DNA of 16,006 nt from contig JANOWN010000056.1 of assembly GCA_031417915.1 (NCBI GenBank), positions 1 to 16,006 of the forward strand, in the 5' to 3' direction. A model generated the notes under the pieces. It searched no databases, had not been told where the DNA came from, and saw nothing but the letters and a program-made list of their open reading frames with translations. The stretch's first letter is position 1. The number at the start of each line of letters is the position of its first letter. This document shows positions 6,245 through 15,120 of this stretch, in pieces. Source of the stretch: Methylotenera_A sp031417915. Its GTDB lineage: Bacteria > Pseudomonadota > Gammaproteobacteria > Burkholderiales > Methylophilaceae. The position numbers were made by a program, and so were the translations under genes.

Positions 6245-6259
6245 ACAACTCAAGCCAAC

Positions 6260-8386
6260 TTATTCGTCAGCTTCTACAGTTTTTTCTTCTCTCGCAGGCG
6301 CATCTATCAAGGCTTTCATGCTTAAACGCACTTTGCCTTTGTCGTCAATTTCTACCACTTTAACTTTAACAATGTCACCTTCTTTTACAAAATCACTCAC
6401 CGCGTTTACACGTTGGTGTGCAATTTGCGAGATGTGTACCAAGCCATCTTTACCTGGCAGCAAGCTTACCACTGCGCCAAAATCTAGAATTTTAACGACT
6501 GGGCCTTCGTAGATTTGACCGACTTCTACATCGGCGGTAATCGCCGCAATGCGACGTTTGGCATCTTCACCTTGCTCACTAGAAGTACAGGCAATTTTAA
6601 TCGTGCCATCATCAGTAATATCAATACTAGTGCCAGTTTCTTTAGTTAAGGCTTGAATCACTGCGCCGCCTTTACCAATCACATCGCGGATTTTATCTGG
6701 ATTGATTTTCATGGTGATAATACGTGGCGCAAATTCCGACATTTCCACATTCGCGTTTGCCATGGCATCTTTCATAATGCCTAAAATATGCGTGCGCCCT
6801 TCTTTAGCTTGTGCCAAGGCAACTTGCATAATTTGCGAGGTAATACCGGTAATTTTAATATCCATTTGCAGCGCGGTAATGCCGTCTTCTGTACCTGCAA
6901 CTTTAAAATCCATGTCGCCTAGGTGATCTTCATCACCTAAAATATCAGTGAGCACCGCAACGCGGTTGCCTTCTTTAATTAAGCCCATGGCAATACCTGC
7001 CACGTGTGCTTTCATCGGCACACCCGCGTCGATTAACGCTAAGCAGCCACCACATACAGAGGCCATTGAGCTTGAACCGTTAGATTCTGTAATCTCAGAA
7101 ACTACGCGCATGGTGTAATCAAAATCTGCTTGGTCTGGTAATGCGGCGATTAACGCACGTTTTGCTAAGCGGCCATGGCCGATTTCGCGGCGTTTAGGGG
7201 TACCTACACGGCCAGTTTCACCAGTCGCGTACGGCGGCATGTTGTAATGCAACATAAAGCGGTCTGTAAACTCACCTTGTAATGCATCAATTTTTTGTTC
7301 ATCGCGGCCTGTACCCAAGGTGGCAACCACCAAGGCTTGTGTTTCGCCGCGTGTAAACAGCGCTGAACCGTGCGTGCGTGGCAATACGCCAGTGCGAATG
7401 CTGATTGGACGTACTGTACGTGTATCGCGACCATCAATACGTGGCTCGCCATTTAAAATTTGGCTACGCACAGTTTTAGCTTCTAAATTAAAGAACTCGG
7501 CTTTGATTTTGTTGGCTTCTTCAGTTGAAGTTGCCTCAGTAATCAGCGTGCTCATGACACGATTTTTAATTTCGTCTAGCTTAGTTGAGCGCGCGCCTTT
7601 AGCTTTGATTTGAAACGCTGCGTTAATATCCGCTGCGGCTAAATCGGCCACTTTGGCGATAATCGCTTTATCTGGCTCTGGTGCTGTCCAATCCCAAGCA
7701 TCTTTACCAGCTTCGTGCGCTAGTTCGTTAATCATTTTAATCACAGATTGCATTTGCTCGTGGCCATAAACAACGGCGCCTAGCATGATTTCTTCTGATA
7801 ATTCTTTAGCTTCCGATTCCACCATCATCACAGCAGATTCAGTCGCGGCAACCACTAAATCCATTTGCGTTGTTTCAAGCTCTGTTTTGCTTGGATTAAG
7901 AATATATTCACCATCGATATAACCCACGCGCGCCGCGCCTAATGGACCGAAGAACGGGATGCCAGACAACGACATGGCGGCAGATGCGCCGATAATCGCA
8001 GGAATATCTGCATCAATTTCTGGATCTGACGACAACACTGTCGCCACCACTTGCACTTCGTTCAAAAACGCTTCTGGGAAAAGTGGGCGTAATGGACGGT
8101 CGATTAAACGACTTGTAAGCGTTTCTTTTTCTGAAGGACGGCCTTCGCGCTTGAAAAATCCACCTGGAATTTTACCAGCCGCGTAAGTTCTTTCCATGTA
8201 ATCCACGGTCAGAGGGAAGAAATCTTGGCCTGCTTTTACTTCACTTTTGCTGGTAACTGCAACTAAAACAACGGTATCACCATAACTCACCATCACAGCC
8301 GCATCGGCTTGGCGAGAAATTTCACCTGTTTCAATAGTGAGCTCATGCGCACCGTATTGAATACTTTTTTTAACTTTGTTAAACAT
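6260..8386 (-). CDS. pnp: Polyribonucleotide nucleotidyltransferase (PNPase)
   Basis: PNPase degrades RNA 3' to 5' by phosphorolysis, alone or in a degradosome, and can add tails. The 708-residue length is standard. Two RNase PH-like domains (about 10-230 and 320-560) are joined by an alpha-helical linker; the second contains the FTRGETQALVVATLG and LHYNMPPYATGE blocks. A KH domain follows with GKGG in IRDVIGKGGAVIQAL, then an S1 domain (VGQIYEGPVVKILDFGAVVSLLPGK is split here by description only) near 625-695. I chose the ATG at 8386 because it follows AAAAGGAAAA and gives the usual MFNKVKKS start; an upstream in-frame start at 8422 lies in the leader hairpin. It is the last gene of the translation cluster, downstream of rpsO. 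Confidence 0.97.
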   Translation of the reverse strand: MFNKVKKSIQYGAHELTIETGEISRQADAAVMVSYGDTVVLVAVTSKSEVKAGQDFFPLTVDYMERTYAAGKIPGGFFKREGRPSEKETLTSRLIDRPLRPLFPEAFLNEVQVVATVLSSDPEIDADIPAIIGASAAMSLSGIPFFGPLGAARVGYIDGEYILNPSKTELETTQMDLVVAATESAVMMVESEAKELSEEIMLGAVVYGHEQMQSVIKMINELAHEAGKDAWDWTAPEPDKAIIAKVADLAAADINAAFQIKAKGARSTKLDEIKNRVMSTLITEATSTEEANKIKAEFFNLEAKTVRSQILNGEPRIDGRDTRTVRPISIRTGVLPRTHGSALFTRGETQALVVATLGTGRDEQKIDALQGEFTDRFMLHYNMPPYATGETGRVGTPKRREIGHGRLAKRALIAALPDQADFDYTMRVVSEITESNGSSSMASVCGGCLALIDAGVPMKAHVAGIAMGLIKEGNRVAVLTDILGDEDHLGDMDFKVAGTEDGITALQMDIKITGITSQIMQVALAQAKEGRTHILGIMKDAMANANVEMSEFAPRIITMKINPDKIRDVIGKGGAVIQALTKETGTSIDITDDGTIKIACTSSEQGEDAKRRIAAITADVEVGQIYEGPVVKILDFGAVVSLLPGKDGLVHISQIAHQRVNAVSDFVKEGDIVKVKVVEIDDKGKVRLSMKALIDAPAREEKTVEADE

Positions 8387-8410
8387 ATATTTTCCTTTTA
8401 TTTTCAATTG

Positions 8411-8436
8411 GTTGCTATTCACTGCCCAATAGCAAC
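8411..8436 (-). promoter_or_regulatory. Stem-loop in the pnp leader
   Basis: Nine perfect base pairs (GTTGCTATT 8411-8419 with AATAGCAAC 8428-8436) around an 8-nt loop, 25 nt upstream of the pnp ATG. No U-tract follows, so it is not a terminator. In E. coli RNase III cuts a pnp leader hairpin and PNPase then destabilises its own mRNA; this stem is placed where such an element would be, though it is shorter. Confidence 0.6.
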
Positions 8437-8465
8437 TGGCTCTATTTAGTGATAAATATTAAAAC

Positions 8466-8502
8466 AAAAAAGCCGACGCATATCACCATGCAATCGGCTT
8501 TT
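8466..8502 (-). terminator. Intrinsic terminator between rpsO and pnp
   Basis: On the minus strand GCCGA (8498-8494) pairs with TCGGC (8476-8472). An inner pair, GCAT with ATGC, extends the stem, and T6 follows (8471-8466). It resembles the partial terminator found between rpsO and pnp in enterobacteria, and would lower pnp expression relative to rpsO. Confidence 0.8.
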
Positions 8503-8554
8503 CTTTACATTATAAAAGTGACCAAAATAATATTAAGCCAAACTTTTATAACAA

Positions 8555-8824
8555 TTACTTACGAAGACTTAAACGACCAATCAATGTTTGATAGCGACTT
8601 ACATCTTCACTTTTTAGATAATCTAACAAACGACGACGTTGACTTACCATCGCCAATAAACCGCGGCGTGAGTGGTTATCTTTTTTGTTGGCTTTAAAAT
8701 GCTCTGTAAGGTAATTAATACGGTTGGTTAACAGCGCAACTTGTACTTCTGGACTGCCTGTATCGCCTTGTTTTGTTTGATATTCTGCTACCACTTTTGC
8801 GGTATCTACTGCTGTAATTGCCAT
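8555..8824 (-). CDS. rpsO: 30S ribosomal protein S15
   Basis: S15 binds the central domain of 16S rRNA and nucleates platform assembly of the 30S subunit. The 89-residue length is exactly typical. The signature block HSRRGLLAMVSQRRRLLDYL and the start TGSPEVQVALLTNRI are clear. The ATG follows AAGGAAAAAAG. A strong promoter at 8937-8965 gives a leader of about 105 nt, long enough for the S15 autoregulation known in several bacteria. Transcription from truB may also read through, since no terminator is visible after truB. A terminator follows before pnp. Confidence 0.97.
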   Translation of the reverse strand: MAITAVDTAKVVAEYQTKQGDTGSPEVQVALLTNRINYLTEHFKANKKDNHSRRGLLAMVSQRRRLLDYLKSEDVSRYQTLIGRLSLRK

Positions 8825-8936
8825 CTTTTTTCCTTAAAATAATACTGATAGTTAGCGTCAATGCAAAAGCAGGGAGACTTTTAATAAAACGTTAAAAAAT
8901 TAAACCGCGAATGCATTCATTTACAAATGAGCGAGC

Positions 8937-8965
8937 ATTATAGTGTGATTGTTTGTTTAAAACAA
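8937..8965 (-). promoter_or_regulatory. rpsO promoter
   Basis: On the minus strand TTGTTT (8965-8960), 17-bp spacer and a perfect TATAAT (8942-8937). The predicted start near 8929 begins the transcript with CATTTGTAAATG, a small 5' hairpin. A longer pairing of AATGC with GCATT encloses it. Confidence 0.75.
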
Positions 8966-8987
8966 GGTATTTGTGTAAGGCAAGCCA

Positions 8988-9899
8988 TTAATTTGATTGA
9001 ATTTTTTGAACTAATCGCTTGGGCGCAATTTTTCCGTCATCCTGCAAAAAACCTAGCCCTAAAAAATGATTATGCTCATCATAAAGACGCAAATCACTAT
9101 TGGGCACCTTGCCTGCTTGCCACACTGGCTGGCCTTGCAATAAAAAATATGCAGCATCTGCGTTCAGTATAATTTTTGGCAAACTTTCAATGGCAGAATC
9201 CACAGGCAAAAGTAAGCCATCACGCGCTTCAATTGGCAAAGTTTCAAGTTGTTCGATTGACACGGCTTGTTTTAACAAATAGCCTGCAGTTTCGGTGCGT
9301 CGCAGGCCGATTAAATGCGCGCCACAGCCAAGTGCGGCGCCAATATCTTCTGCCAGCGTGCGAATGTAGGTACCTTTGCTGCAGGTGACAGTAATTTGCG
9401 CAATATCGCCTAAAAAAGTATCTAAAACGATATTTTTTATTGTAATTACCCTGGCCTGGCGGGCAATATCCACGCCACTCCTGGCGTATTCGTATAAAGG
9501 TTTACCTTCGTGCTTTAGTGCGGAATACATGGGTGGAATTTGGCTAATTTCACCTACAAATTGTTGGCAAGTTGCTTGAAACTGCGCTTTTGTAACATTA
9601 ACTGGTGCGGTTGTTAAGACTTCGCCTTCGGCATCGCCTGTATTGGTCGTCACGCCCAATTTAATCGTCGCGAAGTAGGTTTTATCGGCATCGGTGACGT
9701 ATTGCGCAAATTTGGTAGCCTCGCCTAAACAAATCGGTAGTAGGCCTGTGGCAAGCGGATCTAGCGTGCCAGTATGGCCAGCCTTTGCGGCCTGAAACAG
9801 CCATTTTACTTTTTGCAATGCTTGGTTGGATGAAAAACCGAGTGGTTTATCGAGTAACAAAACGCCGTTGACGTTTTTTTTTATGCGCTTGAATTGCAA
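8988..9899 (-). CDS. truB: tRNA pseudouridine-55 synthase TruB
   Basis: TruB converts U55 of the T-loop in nearly all tRNAs to pseudouridine and acts as a tRNA chaperone. The 303 residues contain NGVLLLDKPLGFSSN, the catalytic D47 in GHTGTLDPLATGLLP, YEYARSGVDI and SKGTYIRTLAEDIGAALG, and a C-terminal PUA-like part (LRLYDEHNHFLGLG). The start is a TTG at 9899 with no visible ribosome-binding site. No ATG or GTG occurs between the upstream stop codon at 9908-9906 and the conserved NGVLLLDKP block, so TTG is the best choice. The rbfA stop is only 16 nt upstream, suggesting re-initiation of ribosomes from rbfA. Confidence 0.95.
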   Translation of the reverse strand: MQFKRIKKNVNGVLLLDKPLGFSSNQALQKVKWLFQAAKAGHTGTLDPLATGLLPICLGEATKFAQYVTDADKTYFATIKLGVTTNTGDAEGEVLTTAPVNVTKAQFQATCQQFVGEISQIPPMYSALKHEGKPLYEYARSGVDIARQARVITIKNIVLDTFLGDIAQITVTCSKGTYIRTLAEDIGAALGCGAHLIGLRRTETAGYLLKQAVSIEQLETLPIEARDGLLLPVDSAIESLPKIILNADAAYFLLQGQPVWQAGKVPNSDLRLYDEHNHFLGLGFLQDDGKIAPKRLVQKIQSN

Positions 9900-9915
9900 G
9901 ATTAGTTAAATATAA

Positions 9916-10332
9916 TTAATCTAAATTTTTATCTGTGGCACGCGCCGCATCAATGAGTTGCGCCATTTTCATGCCAATATCGATTGATTCATCATAGACA
10001 AAATGCAGCTGCGGAACTGTTCTAAGTAACATGCGCTTGGCCACTTGTGTGCGCAAATAGCCTGCCGAATTTTCTAAGCCATTTTGAATGCTTTGCAGCG
10101 TTTTGGCATGATTGGCAATATTTGGTTTTGATTGATTTGACTTATCTTGAGTTGACTTGGCTTGAGGCGCGCTGTAAAAAATTTTAGCATGCGCCATGTC
10201 GCCAGTCACTTCAACCGCAGTAATCGTCACCATACCGATGCGCGGGTCTTTTACTTCAAACATGAGCAAGTCCGCCAACTCGCGCTGCATTTGCTCGGCA
10301 ACTCTATGACTACGTGAATACTCTTTAGCCAT
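9916..10332 (-). CDS. rbfA: 30S ribosome-binding factor A
   Basis: RbfA is a KH-like factor for late maturation of the 16S rRNA 5' end and for cold adaptation. The 138-residue protein shows SHRVAEQMQRELADLLMFEVKDPRIGMVTITAVEV, GYLRTQVAKRMLLRTVPQLHFVYDESID and GMKMAQLID. Between strand 3 (AKIFYSAP) and the helix beginning LQSIQNGLENSAGYL there is a polar stretch of about 20 residues rich in K, S, Q and N that is longer than in E. coli RbfA. The start codon shares one base with the infB stop (TAATG), giving tight translational coupling. Confidence 0.96.
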   Translation of the reverse strand: MAKEYSRSHRVAEQMQRELADLLMFEVKDPRIGMVTITAVEVTGDMAHAKIFYSAPQAKSTQDKSNQSKPNIANHAKTLQSIQNGLENSAGYLRTQVAKRMLLRTVPQLHFVYDESIDIGMKMAQLIDAARATDKNLD

Positions 10333-12971
10333 TAGAGCGTTCTTGCTACCTCAACGACTTCATACACCTCTAGCAAATCGCCCACTTCAATATCGTTATA
10401 ATTTTTAAGCGATAAACCACATTCAAAGTTGTTTTTCACTTCTTTTACGTCATCTTTAAAGCGTTTCAGCGAATCCAACTCGCCCGTGTAAATAATCACG
10501 TTATCACGCAATACGCGCACTTTGGAGTTGCGTTTAATCATGCCATCTTGCACGTAACAACCAGCAACCGCTCCGATTTTGGAGATGCGGAAGACTTCGC
10601 GAATTTCCACTGTACCAATCATGCTTTCACGTTGCTCTGGCGCCAACATGCCACCTAGTGCTGCTTTTACTTCATCGACCGCTTCGTAAATAATATTGTA
10701 GTAGCGCACATCAACGCCCAAATTATCGATGAGCTTGCGTGAGCCCGCATCAGCGCGCACGTTAAAGCCGATTAATACGGCACCAGATGCACTGGCTAAA
10801 TTGACGTCAGACTCAGAAATTGCACCTACGCCAGTGTGAATAATGTTGACTTTAACTTCGCTGGTGGAAAGTTTTTGTAGCGATGTCGCCAACGCTTCGT
10901 AAGAACCTTGCACGTCTGATTTAATAATCAGATTAAGCGCTTGTACTACGCCTTCTGACATTTGATCGAACATGTTTTCGAGCTTAGCGGCTTGCTGTTT
11001 GGCCAATTTAACGTCGCGGAACTTGCCTGCGCGGAAGTTAGCAATCTCGCGTGCTTTGCGCTCATCATTGAGCACAATCACTTCTTCGCCCGCACTTGGC
11101 ACATCTGATAAACCTTGAATTTCAACTGGAATTGAAGGCCCAGCTTCTTTAATATCCTTGCCAGTTTCATCTAACATGGCGCGCACACGGCCAAACGTCG
11201 TGCCCGCTAAAATCATATCGCCACGTTTCAACGTGCCAGATTGCACTAAAATAGTGGCTACTGGGCCACGGCCTTTATCAAGCCTGCCTTCAATCACCAA
11301 GCCTTTAGCTGGCGTGTTTTTAGGCGCTTGCAGCTCTAAAATTTCGGCTTGTAGCAATACCGCTTCTAGCAACTCATCAATGCCTTTGCCTGTTTTTGCA
11401 GAAACTTCGCGGAACATTACTTCGCCGCCAAAATCTTCTGGCACGACTTCTTGTGCGACCAGCTCCATTTTCACGCGCTCTGGTTGTGCGCCAGGTTTAT
11501 CAATTTTATTAATCGCTACCACCATTGGCACACCTGCTGCTTTTGCATGGTGAATCGCCTCAATGGTTTGTGGCATCACGCCGTCATCAGCGGAGACCAC
11601 CAAAATCACCACATCGGTGGCTTTTGCGCCGCGTGCACGCATGGCGGTAAACGCCTCGTGGCCTGGCGTATCGAGGAAAGTGACCATGCCGCGCGGTGTT
11701 TCCACGTGATATGCGCCAATGTGTTGCGTAATGCCGCCCGCCTCGCCAGAAGCCACGCGGCTGGCGCGAATGTAATCCAGCAAACTCGTTTTACCGTGAT
11801 CGACGTGACCCATCACCGTTACCACTGGTGGACGTGACTCTAAAACTGCCTCAGCATGCTCAGCTTCTTCTAAGAACACATCAGGGTCATTTGGCGCGGC
11901 CGCCTTGGCGGTGTGGCCCATTTCTTCTACCAAAATAATGGCCGTTTCTTGATCCAGTACTTGGTTAATCGTCACCATCATGCCCATGCCCATCAGCACT
12001 TTAATCACTTCTGCCGCTTTAACCGACATTTTGTGCGCCAAATCGGCCACAGAAATTGTTTCAGGCACTAATACCTCATGCACAATCGCCTCGGTTGGGG
12101 CGTTAAATGCGTGTTCTTGATCGTCATCTCTGTGCGATTTGTGTTTGCCCTTGGGTGAGCGCCAGCCTTGGCCAGCAGTAATATCACCACGTGTTTTTAG
12201 GCCGCGTTTTTTGCTTTCTTTATCATTCCAATCTTTATTGGTGCCTTTGCTGCCTTTTTTAGCGTCTTTAGCGGCAGGTTTTGCAGCGCCTTCTTTAGCC
12301 ACGGGCTTATGTAGTGTGCCTTCTGAGAGTTTCGCCGTTTTAGCTTTTGCAGCTTCTGCATCTGCTAATTTTTTAGCTTCCTCATCTAAACGGCGTTGCA
12401 CCATTTCCTGTTTTTTACGCACATCTTCTGCTTGCATCGAAGCCAAAGTAGCATGACGTTTCGCTTCTTGCTCGCGCATAGCAATTTGTTCTGGCGTTAA
12501 TACTTGTTTTTTAATCGTTGTTGATTTTGCTTCAACTGGCACAGCTATTGGTTCAACTGCTGGCACAACTACTTCAGGGATGATTGCTTCAATCACGACC
12601 TCAGCAAACACTGGCTCAACTGGCAATATTTCTTCTGCAACTGGCGCTGATATTGTTTGCTCAACTACTTCTTCATTGCGCTCCAGCACGCGCTTTTTAC
12701 GCACTTCTACTTGAATCGTGCGCGCCTTGCCCATGCTGTCAGTTTTTTTAATTTCGGTATTAGATTTACGAGTGAGCGTGATTTTGCTTTTAGGCGCTTG
12801 TTCCGCGCCGTGTTCTTTGCGTAAATATTCCAGCAAAGCGGATTTATCGGCTTCTTCTAATTTATCTTCAACAGCAGATTTAACGACGCCCGCACTTTTA
12901 AGCTGCTCTAGCAGCAAGGCGGTGGGCAGCCCTAGCTCTGCGGCGAATTGTGCGACGGTTGTTTGTGCCAT
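10332..12971 (-). CDS. infB: Translation initiation factor IF-2
   Basis: IF-2 is the GTPase that brings formyl-Met-tRNA to the 30S and promotes subunit joining. The 879 residues comprise an N-terminal IF2_N domain (VAQFAAELGLPTALLLEQL), a long charged Lys/Ala/Glu-rich linker, a second IF2_N domain (SVADLAHKMSVKAAEVIKVL), then the G domain: G1 GHVDHGKT (388-395), G2 GGITQHIG, G3 DTPGHEAF, G4 NKID and G5 SAKTGKG. Domains II to IV follow, ending in the tRNA-binding domain with GLSLKNYNDIEVGDLLEVYEVVEV. All GTPase motifs are intact. The ATG follows AGGTAAAG at a slightly long distance. Stop overlaps the rbfA start by one base. Confidence 0.98.
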   Translation of the reverse strand: MAQTTVAQFAAELGLPTALLLEQLKSAGVVKSAVEDKLEEADKSALLEYLRKEHGAEQAPKSKITLTRKSNTEIKKTDSMGKARTIQVEVRKKRVLERNEEVVEQTISAPVAEEILPVEPVFAEVVIEAIIPEVVVPAVEPIAVPVEAKSTTIKKQVLTPEQIAMREQEAKRHATLASMQAEDVRKKQEMVQRRLDEEAKKLADAEAAKAKTAKLSEGTLHKPVAKEGAAKPAAKDAKKGSKGTNKDWNDKESKKRGLKTRGDITAGQGWRSPKGKHKSHRDDDQEHAFNAPTEAIVHEVLVPETISVADLAHKMSVKAAEVIKVLMGMGMMVTINQVLDQETAIILVEEMGHTAKAAAPNDPDVFLEEAEHAEAVLESRPPVVTVMGHVDHGKTSLLDYIRASRVASGEAGGITQHIGAYHVETPRGMVTFLDTPGHEAFTAMRARGAKATDVVILVVSADDGVMPQTIEAIHHAKAAGVPMVVAINKIDKPGAQPERVKMELVAQEVVPEDFGGEVMFREVSAKTGKGIDELLEAVLLQAEILELQAPKNTPAKGLVIEGRLDKGRGPVATILVQSGTLKRGDMILAGTTFGRVRAMLDETGKDIKEAGPSIPVEIQGLSDVPSAGEEVIVLNDERKAREIANFRAGKFRDVKLAKQQAAKLENMFDQMSEGVVQALNLIIKSDVQGSYEALATSLQKLSTSEVKVNIIHTGVGAISESDVNLASASGAVLIGFNVRADAGSRKLIDNLGVDVRYYNIIYEAVDEVKAALGGMLAPEQRESMIGTVEIREVFRISKIGAVAGCYVQDGMIKRNSKVRVLRDNVIIYTGELDSLKRFKDDVKEVKNNFECGLSLKNYNDIEVGDLLEVYEVVEVARTL

Positions 12972-13030
12972 TTTTCTTTACCTATCTCTTCTCTTTGAGT
13001 CTTTCAACTTTTACTATTTTATACTTACTT

Positions 13031-13063
13031 AAACCCTGGGTTTTTATTTGAGCCCAAGGGTTT
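13031..13063 (-). promoter_or_regulatory. Hairpin between nusA and infB
   Basis: AAACCCT (13031-13037) with AGGGTTT (13057-13063) and GGG (13038-13040) with CCC (13053-13055) form a 10-bp stem with one bulged A and a 12-nt loop. It abuts the nusA stop codon. The minus strand continues AAGTAAG rather than a U-tract, so termination is unlikely; RNA processing or protection of the nusA 3' end is possible. Confidence 0.5.
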
Positions 13064-14530
13064 CTACTTAAACCAAGGCGCGCGCGCGGTCATAATCAAT
13101 GTTTTTGCACGTTCGACATCCATATTGGTTAATTCCACCAGCTCATCCACCGCTAATTCAGCTAAATCTTCCATGGTAGGAATGCCCTTAGAAGCCAATA
13201 GGTGGGCGGTCTTATCGTCCATGCCTTCCATTGTCAACAAATCCTCGGCTGCTTCTTCTACTTTCTCTTCTTTGGCAATGGCTTCAGTTAACAAAGCTGC
13301 ACGTGCGCGTGAACGAAGTTCATTAATAGTATCTTCGTCAAATGCATCAATTTCCGCCATTTCCGCAAGCGGTACGTAGGCAATTTCTTCCAGCGTGCTA
13401 AAACCTTCTTGTACTAAAATGTCCGCCACTTCTTCGTCCACATCGAGTTTTTCCATGAATAACTGGCTCACGTTCGAGTATTCGGTTTGATTTTTTTCAG
13501 CCGCTTGCTCTTCGGTTAAAATGTTCAAAGTCCAGCCCGTTAATTCTGAAGCCAAGCGCACGTTTTGGCCACTACGGCCAATTGCCAAGGCTAATTGTTC
13601 TTCGTTCACTACCACGTCCATACTGTGCGCATCTTCGTCCACAACGATAGAAGAAACCTCAGCGGGCGCCATCGCATTAATCACAAACTGCGCAGGCTCC
13701 ATGCTCCACAACACAATATCCACGCGCTCGCCAGCCAACTCGCCAGTTACCGCTTGCACGCGCGAACCGCGCATACCCACGCAGGTACCCACTGGGTCTA
13801 GGCGTTGATCGTTGGTTTTAACCGCAATTTTAGAGCGCAAACCAGGGTCGCGCGCGGCGGCTTTAATTTCTAGCAAGCCTTCTTCGATTTCTGGCACTTC
13901 TAACTCAAACAAACGCTGTAAAAATTCTGGTGCAATGCGCGACAAAATCAGTTGCGGGCCACGGCCACTGCGCTCAATGCGTGATAGATAAGCACGCACG
14001 CGATCGCCCACACGTAAATTCTCTTTCGGAATCATAGACTCGCGCGGCAATAAACACTCCAAACGGCCAACCTCAATCAGTGCATTGCCTTTTTCCATGC
14101 GCTTAATTACGCCCGTAACCAAGCTTTCGTTCCGCGCTAAAAAGTCTTCTAAAATTTGCTCGCGCTCTGCTTCGCGCACTTTTTGCAAAATGACTTGTTT
14201 GGCAGCTTGCGCGCCAATGCGGCCAAATTCAATGCTTTCTAGCGGCTCTTCGTAGAAATCACCAATGGCGCGGCCTTTGGCATGCTCGCTCTCTTCGTCG
14301 AACTGAAATGCTGAGTTTTCCAACAAATCGTATTCCACATATTGCCAGCGGCGGAAGGTTGCGTATTCGCCGCTTTCGCGATTTATCGACACGCGAATAT
14401 CTGCATCGTCATGATGTTTTTTCTTGGTTGCAGAGGCTAAAGCCAACTCCAACGCAGTAAAAATAACCTCTTTGCTCACGTTTTTTTCGTGGGCTAAGGC
14501 GTCAACCAATAACAAAATTTCACGACTCAT
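13064..14530 (-). CDS. nusA: Transcription termination/antitermination factor NusA
   Basis: NusA binds RNA polymerase and modulates pausing, intrinsic termination and rRNA antitermination. The 488-residue protein has the NusA N-terminal domain (1-125), an S1 domain (about 135-200, VTGVIKRMEKGNALIEVG), two KH domains (about 200-345) including DPVGTCVGMRGSRVQAV and LAIGRSGQNVRLASELTGW, and two acidic helix-hairpin-helix repeats at the C-terminus, as in E. coli and other proteobacteria. The start is the ATG at 14530 with GGAG six nt upstream; an in-frame TTG 12 nt earlier lies in the ribosome-binding site and is rejected. It follows rimP by 66 bp. Confidence 0.97.
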   Translation of the reverse strand: MSREILLLVDALAHEKNVSKEVIFTALELALASATKKKHHDDADIRVSINRESGEYATFRRWQYVEYDLLENSAFQFDEESEHAKGRAIGDFYEEPLESIEFGRIGAQAAKQVILQKVREAEREQILEDFLARNESLVTGVIKRMEKGNALIEVGRLECLLPRESMIPKENLRVGDRVRAYLSRIERSGRGPQLILSRIAPEFLQRLFELEVPEIEEGLLEIKAAARDPGLRSKIAVKTNDQRLDPVGTCVGMRGSRVQAVTGELAGERVDIVLWSMEPAQFVINAMAPAEVSSIVVDEDAHSMDVVVNEEQLALAIGRSGQNVRLASELTGWTLNILTEEQAAEKNQTEYSNVSQLFMEKLDVDEEVADILVQEGFSTLEEIAYVPLAEMAEIDAFDEDTINELRSRARAALLTEAIAKEEKVEEAAEDLLTMEGMDDKTAHLLASKGIPTMEDLAELAVDELVELTNMDVERAKTLIMTARAPWFK

Positions 14531-14596
14531 TGCAATCTCCAACTATCAATATATTCTAATTTATTAAATTTTTTATTGCTCAAAAAGCTGCGCTGC

Positions 14597-15082
14597 CTAA
14601 AATACGGGGCTTAGCCGCGCTTTATCAATATTACTCATTTCCAATTTGTAGATAACGCCATCGCATTCCATCAACACATTGCCTGCTTCTACGCCTTTTA
14701 AAATGCCTAAAAAGGTCTTGCGTGGTAGCGTAGTATCTACTGCCGTTGCGCTCTCATCTTTAATGCCTACACGCAATTTAAGCTGCGCGCGTTCACCTGC
14801 AAAACGCACAAAATCTTTTTCTTTTTTCAATACCCGATCCATGCCAGCGGATGAAATCTCCAGCCTGTCGTATTCAATCTCGTGATCCACCGTCAACACA
14901 TTGCCCAATTGGTTGCTCACCAACACGCAATCGTCAATATTCACGCTATCTTTAATGTCTGCTGGGTTCAGTTTATCGATAAACACGCGCAACAACTTCC
15001 CTCGATTCGAAATCTCGAGATCAACCAGCTCATACCCAAGCTGCGTCACCGTTTTATCAATTAAGCCATGCAAATCTTGCAT
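14597..15082 (-). CDS. rimP: Ribosome maturation factor RimP
   Basis: RimP assists early assembly of the 30S subunit. The 161 residues show the two-domain family pattern: DLHGLIDKTVTQLGYELVDLEIS and GKLLRVFIDKL, then DDCVLVSNQLGNVLTVD, the YDRLEISSAGMDRVLKKEKDF block that matches the family EVSSPGLDRPL motif with A in place of P, and a C-terminal small beta domain. I chose the ATG at 15082, preceded by CAGGT; extending 20 residues further would start inside the leader terminator hairpin. First gene of the rimP-nusA-infB operon. Confidence 0.95.
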   Translation of the reverse strand: MQDLHGLIDKTVTQLGYELVDLEISNRGKLLRVFIDKLNPADIKDSVNIDDCVLVSNQLGNVLTVDHEIEYDRLEISSAGMDRVLKKEKDFVRFAGERAQLKLRVGIKDESATAVDTTLPRKTFLGILKGVEAGNVLMECDGVIYKLEMSNIDKARLSPVF

Positions 15083-15120
15083 TACCTGTAATCCCCACCG
15101 CTTACATACCCTGCAGAAAC

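Noticed and set aside
9448..9486. A sixth repeat copy inside truB (CTGGCGGGCAATATCCACG)
   Set aside because: It resembles the repeat core, but the encoded YEYARSGVDIARQARVITI segment aligns naturally with TruB proteins, so the likeness is most likely chance.
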